Part shown: positions 18,085 to 28,207 of the stretch, piece after piece | Numbering within the stretch: the first letter of the stretch is position 1 | Layout of the letters: each line of letters begins with the position of its first letter | DNA from: Streptomyces sp. NRRL WC-3626 | GTDB lineage: Bacteria; Actinomycetota; Actinomycetes; Streptomycetales; Streptomycetaceae | DNA length: 64,000 nt | Direction: 5' to 3' | Assembly (NCBI RefSeq): GCF_000718785.1 | Contig: NZ_JOCA01000023.1 | Location: 62,001 to 126,000 of the forward strand | The notes under the pieces: generated by a model | Told to the model about the DNA's origin: nothing | Seen by the model: only the letters and a program-made list of their open reading frames with translations | The model's database searches: none | Position numbers and translations under genes: made by a program

Positions 18085-18960
18085 TCACAACAGGCCGACG
18101 GCCGTGTCCACCGCGGTCTCCACACTTCCCTCCGCCGGATAGAGCAGCGAGCGGCCGACGACCATCCCCATCACGGTCGGCAGCCGCAGCGCCTTGCCCC
18201 ACCGCTCGTACGCCGCCTCCTGGTCGCCGACCTCGCCGCCGAGGAGTACGACGGGCAGCGTCGAGGCCGCCAGCACCTCCGGCATCGCCTCGACGTCGTC
18301 GGTGACGGGGAGCTTCAGCCAGGTGTAGGCGGAGGTGCCGCCCAGACCGGAGGCGATGGCGATGGAGCGGGTGACGGCCTCGGCGGACAGGTCGTTGCGG
18401 ACCCGGCCGTCCACCCGGCGCGAGATGAACGGCTCCACGAACACCGGCAGCCGGCGCTCGGCCATCGCGTCCACCGCGCGGGCCGAGGACTCCAGGGTGG
18501 CCAGCGAGCCCGGGTCGTCGTAGTCGATACGGACCAGCAGCTTGCCCGCGTCGAAGCCCATCCGCGCGATGTCCTCGGCGCGGTGGCCGGTGAAGCGGTC
18601 GTCCATCTCGAAGGACGCGCCGGCCAGACCGCCCCGGTTCATCGAACCCATGACGACCTTGTTCTCCAGCACCCCGAGGAGCAGCAGGTCCTCCAGGATG
18701 TCGGCCGTGGCCAGCACCCCGTCGACGCCCGGCCGGGACAGCGCGATGCAGAGACGTTCCAGCAGATCGGCGCGGTGGGCCATGGCCAGCCGCCGGTCAC
18801 CGATGCCGAGCGCCCCCCGGGCGGGGTGGTCGGCGGCCACGATCATCAGCCGGCCGCTGTCGCCGATCAGCGGGCGGCGCGCCCGGCGGGCGGCCGCCTC
18901 GGCGACGGCCTCCGGATTGCGGGCCCGGACCGCGGTGAGGTCGGGGATGCTGAGATTCAA
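18085..18960 (-). CDS. Class I aldolase-like protein of the iol cluster (Cgl0159 family)
   Basis: A 291-residue TIM-barrel protein related to class I (DhnA/LacD-like) aldolases and to Cgl0159 of the Corynebacterium iol cluster. Key segments are LMIVAADHPARGALG, DGVLATADILEDLL, LLVRIDYDDPGSL with a candidate Asp, and TSAYTWLKLPV with the probable Schiff-base Lys. In this cluster it is positioned to cleave 2-deoxy-5-keto-gluconate 6-phosphate to dihydroxyacetone phosphate and malonate semialdehyde, replacing the class II IolJ. The start is TTG at 18960, with GGAG 7 bases upstream; no better start lies nearby. It follows iolC by 13 bases. Confidence 0.85.
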   Translation of the reverse strand: MNLSIPDLTAVRARNPEAVAEAAARRARRPLIGDSGRLMIVAADHPARGALGIGDRRLAMAHRADLLERLCIALSRPGVDGVLATADILEDLLLLGVLENKVVMGSMNRGGLAGASFEMDDRFTGHRAEDIARMGFDAGKLLVRIDYDDPGSLATLESSARAVDAMAERRLPVFVEPFISRRVDGRVRNDLSAEAVTRSIAIASGLGGTSAYTWLKLPVTDDVEAMPEVLAASTLPVVLLGGEVGDQEAAYERWGKALRLPTVMGMVVGRSLLYPAEGSVETAVDTAVGLL

Positions 18961-18973
18961 GGAAGGGCTCCGT

Positions 18974-19966
18974 TCAGGACTGGCTCGGCAGGTCCGCCGG
19001 GACCGGCGGGGCGGACCGCGCGAGAAGGTCCGCGACCTCCCGCCCGGTCGGCATGGCGGACGAACAGGCGAGGCGCGAGGCGACGAGGGCGCCGGCGGCG
19101 TTGGCGTGGCGCATGGTCCGCTCCAGGTCCCAGCCGGAGAGCAGACCGTGGCAGAGCGAACCGCCGAAGGCGTCACCCGCGCCGAGACCGTTGACCACCT
19201 CGACCGGCACCGGGGGTACCTCGGCCCGGGTGCCGTCGCGATGCACCGCCAGCACACCGCGCGGGCCCTGCTTGACCACGGCCAGTTCCACACCGGCCGC
19301 CAGCAGCGCCCGCGCGCACGCCTCCGGTTCACGCACCCCGGTGGCGATCTCGCACTCGTCGAGGTTGCCGACCGCGACCGTGGCATGCCGCAGCGCCTCG
19401 CGGTAGTAGGGGCGGGCCTGGTCCGGGTCGCGCCAGAACATCGGGCGCCAGTCCAGGTCGAAGACGGTCGTCCCGGCCCGGGCGCGGGCCTCCAGGGCGG
19501 CGAGGGTGGCCGAGCGGCTCGGTTCCTCGCTCAGACCCGTGCCGGTGATCCAGAAGATCCCGGCCGCGCGTACGGCGGCCAGGTCCAGCTCGTCGGCGTG
19601 GATCTCCAGGTCCGGGGCCTTGGGGCGGCGGTAGAAGTACAGGGGGAAGTCGTCCGGCGGGAAGATCTCGCAGAAGGTGAGCGGGGTCGGGTACGCGGAG
19701 ACCGGGGTGACCCAGCGGTCGTCCACGCCGAACTCATGCAGAGCCTCGTGCAGGAACGTGCCGAAGGGGTCGTCACCGGTGCGGGTGACGATCGCCACGG
19801 AACGGCCCAGCCGGGCGGCCGCAACCGCGACATTCGCGGCCGATCCGCCCAGGAATTTCCCGAAAGTCTCCACCCGCGCCAGCGGAACCCCGGTCTCCAG
19901 TGGATAAAGATCGACCCCGATGCGTCCCATGGTGATCAGGTCGAAATATGGTGGTGAGTCGGCCAT
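18974..19966 (-). CDS. iolC: 5-dehydro-2-deoxygluconokinase IolC
   Basis: A 330-residue PfkB-family sugar kinase. FDLITMGRIGVDLYPLE begins the fold; FLGGSAANVAVAAARLG is the first PfkB signature; VVNGLGAGDAFGGSLCHG near residue 260 carries the anion hole and catalytic Asp. It phosphorylates 2-deoxy-5-keto-D-gluconate at C6. It is the first gene of the leftward operon and its ATG at 19966 faces the divergent regulatory region shared with the transporter operon. Confidence 0.94.
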   Translation of the reverse strand: MADSPPYFDLITMGRIGVDLYPLETGVPLARVETFGKFLGGSAANVAVAAARLGRSVAIVTRTGDDPFGTFLHEALHEFGVDDRWVTPVSAYPTPLTFCEIFPPDDFPLYFYRRPKAPDLEIHADELDLAAVRAAGIFWITGTGLSEEPSRSATLAALEARARAGTTVFDLDWRPMFWRDPDQARPYYREALRHATVAVGNLDECEIATGVREPEACARALLAAGVELAVVKQGPRGVLAVHRDGTRAEVPPVPVEVVNGLGAGDAFGGSLCHGLLSGWDLERTMRHANAAGALVASRLACSSAMPTGREVADLLARSAPPVPADLPSQS

Positions 19967-20274
19967 TGAGCGACGCCTCTCGAGCTACTGGGGATGCGGG
20001 TCCCAAAGCGCCCTGCCACGGTGGGGACGTGGATTCCAGGGACCTGCCACCCCACAGGTGTAGGTCTCCGAGGGCGGCGATGTCAATAGTTTGTACTTAC
20101 ATTCGGACTAGTACGTGAACTGATGTCTTAACAAAGTATTGACAGCGGAGGCTTCTGGGGATTGGATCGCGTCCCAGCATGACCGCCGTGTTCTATGGCA
20201 CACCCGGACTTCCGAGGCACCGGATCCTCGGACTCCCGCCCTTTCCCCGCGTAGCACAGTGAGGTGCAGGACAG
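19967..20274. promoter_or_regulatory. Divergent promoter region of the inositol cluster
   Basis: This 308-base gap between iolC and the binding-protein gene has no gene. Two TTGACA hexamers point outward: one at 20081-20086 read leftward and one at 20139-20144 read rightward, each inside an inverted TGTCAATA/TATTGACA pair. The 50 bases between them contain GTTTGTACTTACA (20089-20101) and a GTACT...AGTAC inverted repeat (20093-20114). These are the likely binding sites for the cluster regulator. The motif at 20089 recurs in reverse at 29430. Confidence 0.65.
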
Positions 20275-21294
20275 ATGGACCGCTCTTCGCACACCCGCTC
20301 CCGCAGAATCGCGCCGTTCGTCGCGGTCGCGGCGGCAGCCACCCTGGCCCTCGCCGGCTGCTCCAGTGACTCCGGCGGCAAGAAGTCCGAGGAGGGTGGA
20401 GCCGACGCGTCGGCGGGCAAGGCGAACACGCCCCGTATGAAGGTCGCCCTCGTCACCCACCAGGCGCCCGGCGACACCTTCTGGGACATCGTGCGCAAGG
20501 GCGCCGAGGCCGCCGCCGCCAAGGACAACATCGACCTCGTCTACTCCGCCGACCCGAACGCCGGCAGCCAGGCCACCCTGGTGCAGAACGCGATCGACCA
20601 GAAGGTCGACGGCATCGCGGTCACGCTTGCCAAGCCGGACGCGCTGAAGGCCGTCATAGCCAAGGCCAACGCGGCGGACATCCCCGTCGTCGGCCTCAAC
20701 TCCGGCCTGACCGACTGGAAGGACCTCGACCTGCTCGAGTTCTTCGGCCAGGACGAGTCCGTCGCGGGCGAGGCGTTCGGCAAGAAGCTGAACGAGGTCG
20801 GCGCCAAGAACGCCGTCTGCGTCATCCACGAGCAGGGCAACGTCGGCCTGACCCAGCGCTGCGACGGCGTGAAGAAGACCTTCGAGGGCGAGACCCAGAT
20901 CCTCAACGTCAACGGCACCGACATGCCGTCCGTGAAGTCGACCATCACCGCCAAGCTGAAGCAGGACTCCGCCATCGACTACGTCGTCACCCTCGGCGCG
21001 CCCTTCGCGCCGACCGCGGTGCAGTCGGTGGGCGACGCGGGCAGCAAGGCGAAGGTCGCCACCTTCGACCTCAACAAGGAGCTCACCAAGTCGATCTCGG
21101 GCGGCGACATCGAGTTCGCCGTGGACCAGCAGCCCTACCTGCAGGGCTACCTCGCCGTCGACGGCCTGTGGCTCTACAAGAACAACGGCAACTACAGCGG
21201 CGGCGGCGAGCAGCCGGTGCTGACCGGCCCGGCGTTCGTCGACAAGTCCAACGTCGACGCGGTCTCCGAGTACGCCGCGAAGGGCACTCGGTGA
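20275..21294 (+). CDS. Sugar ABC transporter substrate-binding lipoprotein (probable inositol uptake)
   Basis: A 339-residue exported lipoprotein of the periplasmic-binding-protein type 1 family (RbsB-like). The signal peptide ends in the lipobox LALAGC with Cys29; a low-complexity linker follows. The binding fold begins MKVALVTHQAPGDTFWDIVRKG and contains DGIAVTLAKPDAL and VVGLNSGLTDW. It should capture a cyclitol or sugar outside the membrane for the permease and ATPase encoded directly downstream. Position opposite iolC suggests myo-inositol or a related cyclitol. Confidence 0.9.
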   Translation: MDRSSHTRSRRIAPFVAVAAAATLALAGCSSDSGGKKSEEGGADASAGKANTPRMKVALVTHQAPGDTFWDIVRKGAEAAAAKDNIDLVYSADPNAGSQATLVQNAIDQKVDGIAVTLAKPDALKAVIAKANAADIPVVGLNSGLTDWKDLDLLEFFGQDESVAGEAFGKKLNEVGAKNAVCVIHEQGNVGLTQRCDGVKKTFEGETQILNVNGTDMPSVKSTITAKLKQDSAIDYVVTLGAPFAPTAVQSVGDAGSKAKVATFDLNKELTKSISGGDIEFAVDQQPYLQGYLAVDGLWLYKNNGNYSGGGEQPVLTGPAFVDKSNVDAVSEYAAKGTR

Positions 21295-22370
21295 TGAGCA
21301 TGGCCCAACAGGCTGAGCCGGCGGTGACCCCACCGCCGGCCCCCGGCCCGAAACAGAGCGACGGCCGCACCCGGCGCCGCCCGCTCGCACTGCGGCTCCT
21401 GGCCCGCCCCGAGGTGGGCGTGTTCCTCGGAGCCGTGGCCGTCATGGTGTTCTTCCTGATCACCGCGGCGCCGATGCGCGACGGCAGCTCCATGGCGAAC
21501 ATCCTGTACCAGTCGTCCGTCATCGGGATCATGGCGCTGCCCGTGGCCCTGCTGATGATCGGCGGCGAGTTCGACCTCTCGGCCGGTGTCGCCGTCGTGA
21601 CCTCGGCACTGACCGCGAGCATGCTCAGCTACCAGCTCACCCTGAACGTGTGGGTGGGCGTGATCGTCGCCCTGGTGGTCTCCCTGGCCATCGGCGCCTT
21701 CAACGGCTGGCTGCTGGTCAGGACGGGGCTGCCCAGCTTCCTGGTCACCCTCGGCACCTTCCTGATCCTGCAGGGCGTGAACCTGGCGGTGACCAAGCTC
21801 GTCACCGGCAACGTCGCGACCGACAGCATCGCCGACATGGAGGGCTTCGACCAGGCCAAGGCCCTCTTCGCCTCCAGCTTCGACCTCGGCGGCGTCCAGG
21901 TGAAGATCACCGTGGTGTGGTGGTTCGTCTTCGCCGCCCTCGCCACCTGGGTACTGCTGCGCACCAAGTACGGCAACTGGATCTTCGCCGTCGGCGGCAA
22001 CAAGGAGAGCGCCCGCGCGGTCGGCGTCCCGGTCACCTTCACCAAGATCTCCCTGTTCATGCTGGTCGGCTTCGGCGCATGGTTCGTCGGCATGCACAAC
22101 CTGTTCTCCTTCAACACCGTGCAGTCCGGCGAGGGCGTGGGCCAGGAGCTCATCTACATCGCCGCCGCCGTCATCGGCGGCTGTCTGCTGACCGGCGGCG
22201 CCGGCAGCGCGATCGGCCCGGTCTTCGGCGCCTTCATGTTCGGCATGGTGCAGCAGGGCATCGTCTACGCCGGCTGGAACCCGGACTGGTTCAAGGCCTT
22301 CCTCGGCGTGATGCTGCTCGGCGCCGTCCTCATCAATCTGTGGGTCCAGCGCCAGGCGACCCGGAGGTGA
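21294..22370 (+). CDS. Sugar ABC transporter permease (RbsC family)
   Basis: A 358-residue integral membrane protein with about ten hydrophobic helices. The RbsC/BPD_transp_2 signature is clear in [19 protein letters not shown] and in [13 protein letters not shown], the coupling segment for the ATPase. The ATG overlaps the stop of the binding-protein gene by one base, indicating coupled translation. The first 35 residues are a Pro-rich cytoplasmic tail. Confidence 0.92.
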   Translation: MSMAQQAEPAVTPPPAPGPKQSDGRTRRRPLALRLLARPEVGVFLGAVAVMVFFLITAAPMRDGSSMANILYQSSVIGIMALPVALLMIGGEFDLSAGVAVVTSALTASMLSYQLTLNVWVGVIVALVVSLAIGAFNGWLLVRTGLPSFLVTLGTFLILQGVNLAVTKLVTGNVATDSIADMEGFDQAKALFASSFDLGGVQVKITVVWWFVFAALATWVLLRTKYGNWIFAVGGNKESARAVGVPVTFTKISLFMLVGFGAWFVGMHNLFSFNTVQSGEGVGQELIYIAAAVIGGCLLTGGAGSAIGPVFGAFMFGMVQQGIVYAGWNPDWFKAFLGVMLLGAVLINLWVQRQATRR

Positions 22371-22375
22371 CCGAA

Positions 22376-23263
<888 letters not shown>

Positions 23264-23264
23264 C

Positions 23265-24167
23265 ATGGCAGTCGCGCTCGACCGCATCCGGGTCGGTTCC
23301 GCCCCCGACTCCTGGGGCGTCTGGTTCCCCGACGACCCGCAGCAGGTGCCCTGGCAGCGCTTCCTCGACGAGGTCGCCGAGGCCGGCTACTCCTGGATCG
23401 AACTCGGCCCCTACGGCTACCTCCCCACCGACCCGGCACGCCTCGGCGACGAGGTGAAGAAGCGCGGCCTCAAGGTCTCCGCCGGCACCATCTTCTGCGG
23501 ACTGCACCGCGGTCCCTCCGAATGGGACAGCACCTGGGAACAGGTCAGCCGCGTCGCCGCCCTCACCCAGGCCATGGACGCGAAGCATCTGGTGGTCATC
23601 CCGTCCTTCTGGCGCGACGACAAGACCGCCGAGATCCTCGAGGAGCCCGAACTCACCACCGAGCAGTGGGGCCACCTCACCCGGGGCATGGAACGCCTCG
23701 GCCGCGAGGTGAAGGACACGTACGGCCTGGACATCGTCGTCCACCCGCACGCCGACACCCACATCGACACCGAGGAGCACGTCGAGCGCTTCCTCGACTC
23801 GACCGACTCCGACCTGGTCGACCTCTGCCTGGACACCGGCCACTACGCCTACTGCGGCGGCGACAGCGTCAAGCTGATCGAGACCTACGGCGAACGCATC
23901 GGCTACCTCCACCTCAAGCAGGTCGACCCGGAGATCCTCGCCGACGTCGTCAAGAACGAGGTCCCGTTCGGACCGGCCGTGCAGCGCGGGGTGATGTGCG
24001 AACCGCCCGCCGGCGTTCCCGAGCTGGGCCCGGTCCTCACGGCCGCGCAGAAGCTGGGCGTCGACCTGTTCGCCATCGTCGAGCAGGACATGTACCCCTG
24101 CGAACCGGACAAGCCGCTCCCCATCGCCGTACGCACCCGCAAGTTCCTCCGCTCCTGCGGCGCCTGA
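23265..24167 (+). CDS. iolE: Sugar phosphate isomerase/epimerase, probable inosose dehydratase (IolE-like)
   Basis: A 300-residue TIM-barrel AP-endonuclease-2-like protein. The opening [15 protein letters not shown] and [13 protein letters not shown] match inosose dehydratases. Candidate metal ligands are visible in [27 protein letters not shown], and the Glu in [10 protein letters not shown]. IolE dehydrates 2-keto-myo-inositol to the trione substrate of IolD. The gene starts one base after the ATPase stop, with AGGAAAG upstream. The assignment to IolE rather than another cyclitol isomerase is inferred from context. Confidence 0.83.
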   Translation: MAVALDRIRVGSAPDSWGVWFPDDPQQVPWQRFLDEVAEAGYSWIELGPYGYLPTDPARLGDEVKKRGLKVSAGTIFCGLHRGPSEWDSTWEQVSRVAALTQAMDAKHLVVIPSFWRDDKTAEILEEPELTTEQWGHLTRGMERLGREVKDTYGLDIVVHPHADTHIDTEEHVERFLDSTDSDLVDLCLDTGHYAYCGGDSVKLIETYGERIGYLHLKQVDPEILADVVKNEVPFGPAVQRGVMCEPPAGVPELGPVLTAAQKLGVDLFAIVEQDMYPCEPDKPLPIAVRTRKFLRSCGA

Positions 24168-24184
24168 CGAACCGGAGGGACACG

Positions 24185-25204
24185 ATGAGCCGGCGCGAAC
24201 CGCTCGGTGTCGCCGTCATCGGCACCGGCCGTATGGGCGCGGACCATGTACGCCGGATCGACCGGGTGGTCAGCGGCGCGCGGGTCACCGCCGTCGTGGA
24301 CCTCGACGCCCGGCGCGCCGAGGCCGCCGCCGCGGGCATCGACGGCTGCGGTGTCCACACCGACCCGGCCGCCGCGATGGCGGCGGCCGACGTCGACGCC
24401 GTGCTCATCGCCTCCTCCGGACCGGCCCACGAGGCGGCCCTGCTCTCCGCCTTCGAGCGAGATCTGCCGGTGCTGTGCGAGAAGCCGCTCACTCCGGACG
24501 CGGCGTCCGCGCTGCGCGTCATGGAGGCCGAAGCGGCCCTCGGGCACCGCCGGGTGCAGGTCGGGTTCATGCGCCGCTACGACGCCGAGTACGTGCGGCT
24601 CAAGGCGCTGCTGGAGACGGGGGAGCTGGGGCGGCCGCTGATGCTGCACAACCGGCACCGCAATGTGGCGAGCGCGCCGTTCTTCACGAGCGGGATGCTC
24701 ATCACCGACTCCGTGGCCCATGAGGTGGACGCCACACGGTGGCTGCTCGGGCATGAGATCGCCGCAGTGACGGTACTGCGGCCCACGCCGTCCGCGGGAG
24801 CGCCCGACGGGCTGCTCGATCCGCAGTTCGTCGTGCTGGAGACGGACGGGGGCGCGCTGTCCGACGTCGAGATCTTCGTCAACTGCGGTTTCGGCTACCA
24901 GGTACAGGCCGAGGTGGTCTGCGAACGCGGCACCGCCCGCATCGGCGACGGGCACGCGCTGGTCACCAACCTGGGCGGCCGCTGGGGCGGCGCGATCGCC
25001 CAGGACTGGACCGAACGCTTCGCGCAGGCGTACGACGACGAGGTCCAGGCCTGGGTCGACGCGACCCGGCGCGGTGAGGTGACGGGGCCGAGCACGTGGG
25101 ACGGCTACGCCGCGGCGGCGGTGTGCGAGGCGGGGGTACGGGCGCTGGACACCGGCGGCCGCGTGGAGGTCGACCTGGTCGAGCGGCCCGAGCTGTACAA
25201 GTAG
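24185..25204 (+). CDS. iolG: Gfo/Idh/MocA oxidoreductase, probable inositol 2-dehydrogenase
   Basis: A 339-residue NAD(P)-dependent dehydrogenase. The Rossmann motif [14 protein letters not shown] is at residue 9, the family EKP motif is [10 protein letters not shown] at about residue 99, and the catalytic Asp-His pair probably lies in [14 protein letters not shown]. It is the last gene of the rightward transporter-IolE run, 17 bases after IolE, and likely oxidises myo-inositol or a stereoisomer to an inosose. A paralogue at 26355 could be the main IolG, so which isomer each uses is unknown. Confidence 0.82.
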   Translation: MSRREPLGVAVIGTGRMGADHVRRIDRVVSGARVTAVVDLDARRAEAAAAGIDGCGVHTDPAAAMAAADVDAVLIASSGPAHEAALLSAFERDLPVLCEKPLTPDAASALRVMEAEAALGHRRVQVGFMRRYDAEYVRLKALLETGELGRPLMLHNRHRNVASAPFFTSGMLITDSVAHEVDATRWLLGHEIAAVTVLRPTPSAGAPDGLLDPQFVVLETDGGALSDVEIFVNCGFGYQVQAEVVCERGTARIGDGHALVTNLGGRWGGAIAQDWTERFAQAYDDEVQAWVDATRRGEVTGPSTWDGYAAAAVCEAGVRALDTGGRVEVDLVERPELYK

Positions 25205-25248
25205 CACCTTCCGCCGCTGTGGGCAGTCGTTCCGCAGGGCGATGGGGG

Positions 25249-25282
25249 CACCTCCCCCGCCTTTCAGGCAAGGGGGGAGGGT
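25249..25282. terminator. Hairpin between convergent genes, inside a repeat-like intergenic element
   Basis: CCTCCCCC (25251-25258) pairs with GGGGGAGG (25273-25280) around a 14-base loop. An alternative small hairpin uses the preceding GGGGG. The surrounding 25215-25300 sequence looks like a type of short palindromic element scattered through Streptomyces genomes. It separates the + strand iolG-like gene from the - strand oxidoreductases. Confidence 0.5.
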
Positions 25283-25341
25283 GGGCACAGCCAACAACGC
25301 GGGGCACCGTTCAACAAGGCCCCGCTGTACGGGCGTAGTGG

Positions 25342-26358
25342 TCAGGCCGTGCTGCGAGGGCGCGGGGGCAGCCCCGCCGACTCGTAGCACGCGTCGATCA
25401 GCCGCATCGTCGCCACCGCGTCGTCCGCGTCCAGAGGAAGCGGCGCATCGGCGCGTACCCGGGCCGCGAACGCCTCCAGTTGGTACGCGTACGACGACCG
25501 GGTGCCGAGATGTTCCGTGCGTTCGCCGTCCGGGGTGCGGACGATGACTCGGTCGTCCTGCTGCGGAAGCACGAAGTTCGGGGCCGTCGCCTCGCCCCGG
25601 CTGCCGACGATCCGCATGCTCATCTCCAGCCGGTCGTACGCCATATGGCACCGCGCGCTGCCCGTCGCGCCGGACGGAAAGCCGAGGCCGGCGTCCAGCC
25701 ACTCGTCCACCCCCGGCGCCCCCGCACGCTCACCGGCCCGAGCCGACAGCACACGCGGCGCACCGCCCGCCCACGGCGCGAGCATCCGCAGCGCGTGCAC
25801 GCCGTAACAGCCCAGGTCCATCAGCGCACCGCCCGCCAGGGACAACGACCAGCGGGGGTCGGCGGCTTCCGGCGCGGGGATCGCCACCATGGCCTGTGCA
25901 TGCCGGAGTTCACCGAGCTCACCGGAGGCCAGCAGCTCGTGCAGCCGCCGCGTGACCGGATGGAACAGGTAGTGGAACGCCTCCATGAAGACCGCGCCCG
26001 ACCGGGCGGCCGCCTCCCGGACCTCCTCCGCCTCCGCCGCGTTGCTCGCCGACGGCTTCTCGCTCAGGACGTGCTTGCCCGCGGCCAGCGCCGCCAGATT
26101 CCACGGCCCGTGCAGGCCGTTGGCGAGCGGGTTGTAGACGACGTCGACCTCGGGGTCGGCCAGCAGCTCGGCGTACGAGCCGAGAGCCCGCTCCACGCCG
26201 TGGGCCGCGGCGAACGCCTCGGCGCGGGAGCGGTCGCGGGCGGCCACCGCGACCAGGCGGTGGCCGGTCGTCCGGGCCGGGACGACGAGGGAGCGCTCGG
26301 TGATCCGCGCGGCTCCCAGGACGCCGATACGCAGGGGTTCCCGGCCGGACTCGCTCAT
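25342..26358 (-). CDS. Gfo/Idh/MocA family oxidoreductase
   Basis: A 338-residue dehydrogenase. The N-terminal nucleotide-binding motif is IGVLGAARITERSLV; the EKP motif is HVLSEKPSASN at about residue 99; AVFMEAFHYLFHP, with GGALMDLGCYGVHALRML further on, resembles the dimeric dihydrodiol/D-xylose dehydrogenase branch. The substrate is unknown, probably a sugar or cyclitol. The ATG at 26358 overlaps the stop of the upstream iolG-like gene by four bases (ATGA), so the two are coupled. The longer frame to 26460 lies within the neighbour. Confidence 0.85.
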   Translation of the reverse strand: MSESGREPLRIGVLGAARITERSLVVPARTTGHRLVAVAARDRSRAEAFAAAHGVERALGSYAELLADPEVDVVYNPLANGLHGPWNLAALAAGKHVLSEKPSASNAAEAEEVREAAARSGAVFMEAFHYLFHPVTRRLHELLASGELGELRHAQAMVAIPAPEAADPRWSLSLAGGALMDLGCYGVHALRMLAPWAGGAPRVLSARAGERAGAPGVDEWLDAGLGFPSGATGSARCHMAYDRLEMSMRIVGSRGEATAPNFVLPQQDDRVIVRTPDGERTEHLGTRSSYAYQLEAFAARVRADAPLPLDADDAVATMRLIDACYESAGLPPRPRSTA

Positions 26359-27359
26359 GCCTGCCGTACCTCCTCGACGGTGACGGGACGGTGCTCGTGC
26401 AGGGACAGTGTGCACGCCTCCGCGATCCAGCCCGCTTCGAGGGCCTCCGCGATCGTGCACGGCGAGGGGCGGGAGCCCGCCACGACCTCGGTGAACGCGG
26501 TGAGTTCGGCGCGGTAGGCGTCCGTGAAGCGGTCCATGAAGAAGTCGTGCGGGGTGCCCGCCGGGAAGGTCGTGCCGGGCTCCACCGACCGCAGCGGCAG
26601 CTTTTCCTCCAGGCCCACCGCGATGGAGTCGGCGAAGCCGTGGAGTTCCATGCGGACGTCGTGACCGCGGCCGTTGTGGCGGCTGTTGGAGACCACCGCG
26701 AGGGTGCCGTCGTCGAGGGTGAGGACCGCGCCGGTCGTGTCGGCGTCGCCGGCCTCCCGGATGTAGTCGGCGCCCCGGTTGCCGCCGGCCGCGTACACCT
26801 CGGTCACCTCCCGGCCGGTCACCCAGCGGATGATGTCGAAGTCGTGCACCGAGCAGTCCCGGAAGATGCCCCCGGACGCGGCGACGTACGCGGCCGGCGG
26901 CGGCGCGGGGTCCAGCGTCGTCGAGCGCACGGTGTGCAGCTTGCCCAGCTCCCCGCTGCGTACGGCGGCCCGCGCGGCGACGAAACCGGCGTCGAAGCGG
27001 CGGTTGAAACCGATCTGGACCGGCACGTCACGGCCCCCGACGGCCTTCAGCACCTCCACGCCCTCGCCGATGGTGCGGGCCACGGGCTTCTCGCAGAAGA
27101 CGGGCACGCCCGCCTCCACACACGCCAGGATCAGCCCCGGGTGGGCGTCGGTCGCGGCGGCGACGACCACGCCGTCCACCCCGGCGGCGAGCAGGGCCTC
27201 GGGAGAGTCCGCGACCTCGGCGCCGAACCGCTCGGCGGCCGACTTCGCGGCGTCCGCGAACGGGTCGGAGACGACGAGGGACTCGACGGCGTCGAGCCCC
27301 GACAGGGTCTCGGCGTGGAAGGCGCCGATACGGCCGAGACCGAGGATTCCGATGCGCAT
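26355..27359 (-). CDS. iolG: Inositol 2-dehydrogenase-like Gfo/Idh/MocA oxidoreductase
   Basis: A 334-residue dehydrogenase close in pattern to IolG: RIGILGLGRIGAFHAETL at the N-terminus, VPVFCEKPVARTIGEG, VQIGFNRRFDAGF and SGGIFRDCSVHDFDIIRWVTG with the catalytic Asp and His. It likely oxidises myo-inositol (or scyllo- or chiro-forms) with NAD+. It is in a leftward run PhyH-SDR-this gene-second Gfo/Idh enzyme, divergent from a LacI regulator. Both this and the gene at 24185 are credible IolG proteins. Confidence 0.85.
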   Translation of the reverse strand: MRIGILGLGRIGAFHAETLSGLDAVESLVVSDPFADAAKSAAERFGAEVADSPEALLAAGVDGVVVAAATDAHPGLILACVEAGVPVFCEKPVARTIGEGVEVLKAVGGRDVPVQIGFNRRFDAGFVAARAAVRSGELGKLHTVRSTTLDPAPPPAAYVAASGGIFRDCSVHDFDIIRWVTGREVTEVYAAGGNRGADYIREAGDADTTGAVLTLDDGTLAVVSNSRHNGRGHDVRMELHGFADSIAVGLEEKLPLRSVEPGTTFPAGTPHDFFMDRFTDAYRAELTAFTEVVAGSRPSPCTIAEALEAGWIAEACTLSLHEHRPVTVEEVRQA

Positions 27360-27412
27360 GGGGACGGTGCTCCTTGCTTGCGGGTACGAACGGGCGGAGA
27401 GGTGCGGGGAGA

Positions 27413-28189
27413 TCAGTCGAGGCCGCCGAGGACGTTCTGGTCCCAGTCGATCACGGAGCCGGTGACCACCCCGGAGCGGTCGGAGAGCAGCAGGACCACG
27501 AAGTCGGCGATCTCGTCCGGTTGGCCCAGCCTGCCCATCGGCAGCCGTGCGGCGGCCTGCTCCCTCCAGTCGTCCCCGGCGCCGTGGAAGGCGCGCTGGG
27601 TGGCGTCCTCGCCCTCGGTGGCGGTCCAGCCGATGTTCAGGCCGTTGATCCGGATCCGGTCCCAGCGGTGGGCGTGCGCCGCGTTCCGGGTGAGGCCGAT
27701 CAGCCCGGCCTTCGCGGCGACGTACGGCGCCAGGAACGGCTGTCCGCCGTGCGCCGAGGAGGTGATGACGTTGACGACGGTGCCGGGTGCCGCGCGCCGC
27801 ACCATGTCGGCGACGGCGGCCTGCATGGCGAAGAACGGCGCCTTGAGGTTGATCGCGATGTGCTCGTCGAACAGCTCGGGTGTGGTGTCGAGCAGGGTCC
27901 CGCGCGAGGTGAGGCCGGCGGAGTTCACCAGGCAGTCGATCCGCCCGTACGCCTCCGCCGTCCGCGTGACGGAGGCCTTGGCCTGTTCGGCGTCCGCGAG
28001 GTCGGCACGTACGAACATCGCCTTGCCGCCCGCGGCGGCCAGCTCGGCCACCAGTGCCTCACCCGGTTCGGCGCGCCGCCCGCTGACGGCCACGACCGCG
28101 CCCTCGCGGACCGCGGCCCGCGCGACGGCCGCGCCGACGCCCTGGCTGCCGCCGTTGACGAGGACGACCTTGTCGTCGAGAAGTCCCAT
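27413..28189 (-). CDS. Short-chain dehydrogenase/reductase
   Basis: A 258-residue classical SDR. The cofactor motif is VLVNGGSQGVGAAVARAA (TGxxxGxG variant with N for T), the NAG-type motif is CLVNSAGL, and the catalytic Ser, Tyr and Lys lie in NVITSSAHGGQPFLAPYVAAKAG. It would oxidise a secondary alcohol or reduce a ketone, plausibly on a cyclitol given its neighbours. It lies 18 bases downstream of the dioxygenase gene, in the same transcript. Confidence 0.88.
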   Translation of the reverse strand: MGLLDDKVVLVNGGSQGVGAAVARAAVREGAVVAVSGRRAEPGEALVAELAAAGGKAMFVRADLADAEQAKASVTRTAEAYGRIDCLVNSAGLTSRGTLLDTTPELFDEHIAINLKAPFFAMQAAVADMVRRAAPGTVVNVITSSAHGGQPFLAPYVAAKAGLIGLTRNAAHAHRWDRIRINGLNIGWTATEGEDATQRAFHGAGDDWREQAAARLPMGRLGQPDEIADFVVLLLSDRSGVVTGSVIDWDQNVLGGLD

Positions 28190-28207
28190 GCCGGTCTCCG
28201 GGTCCCT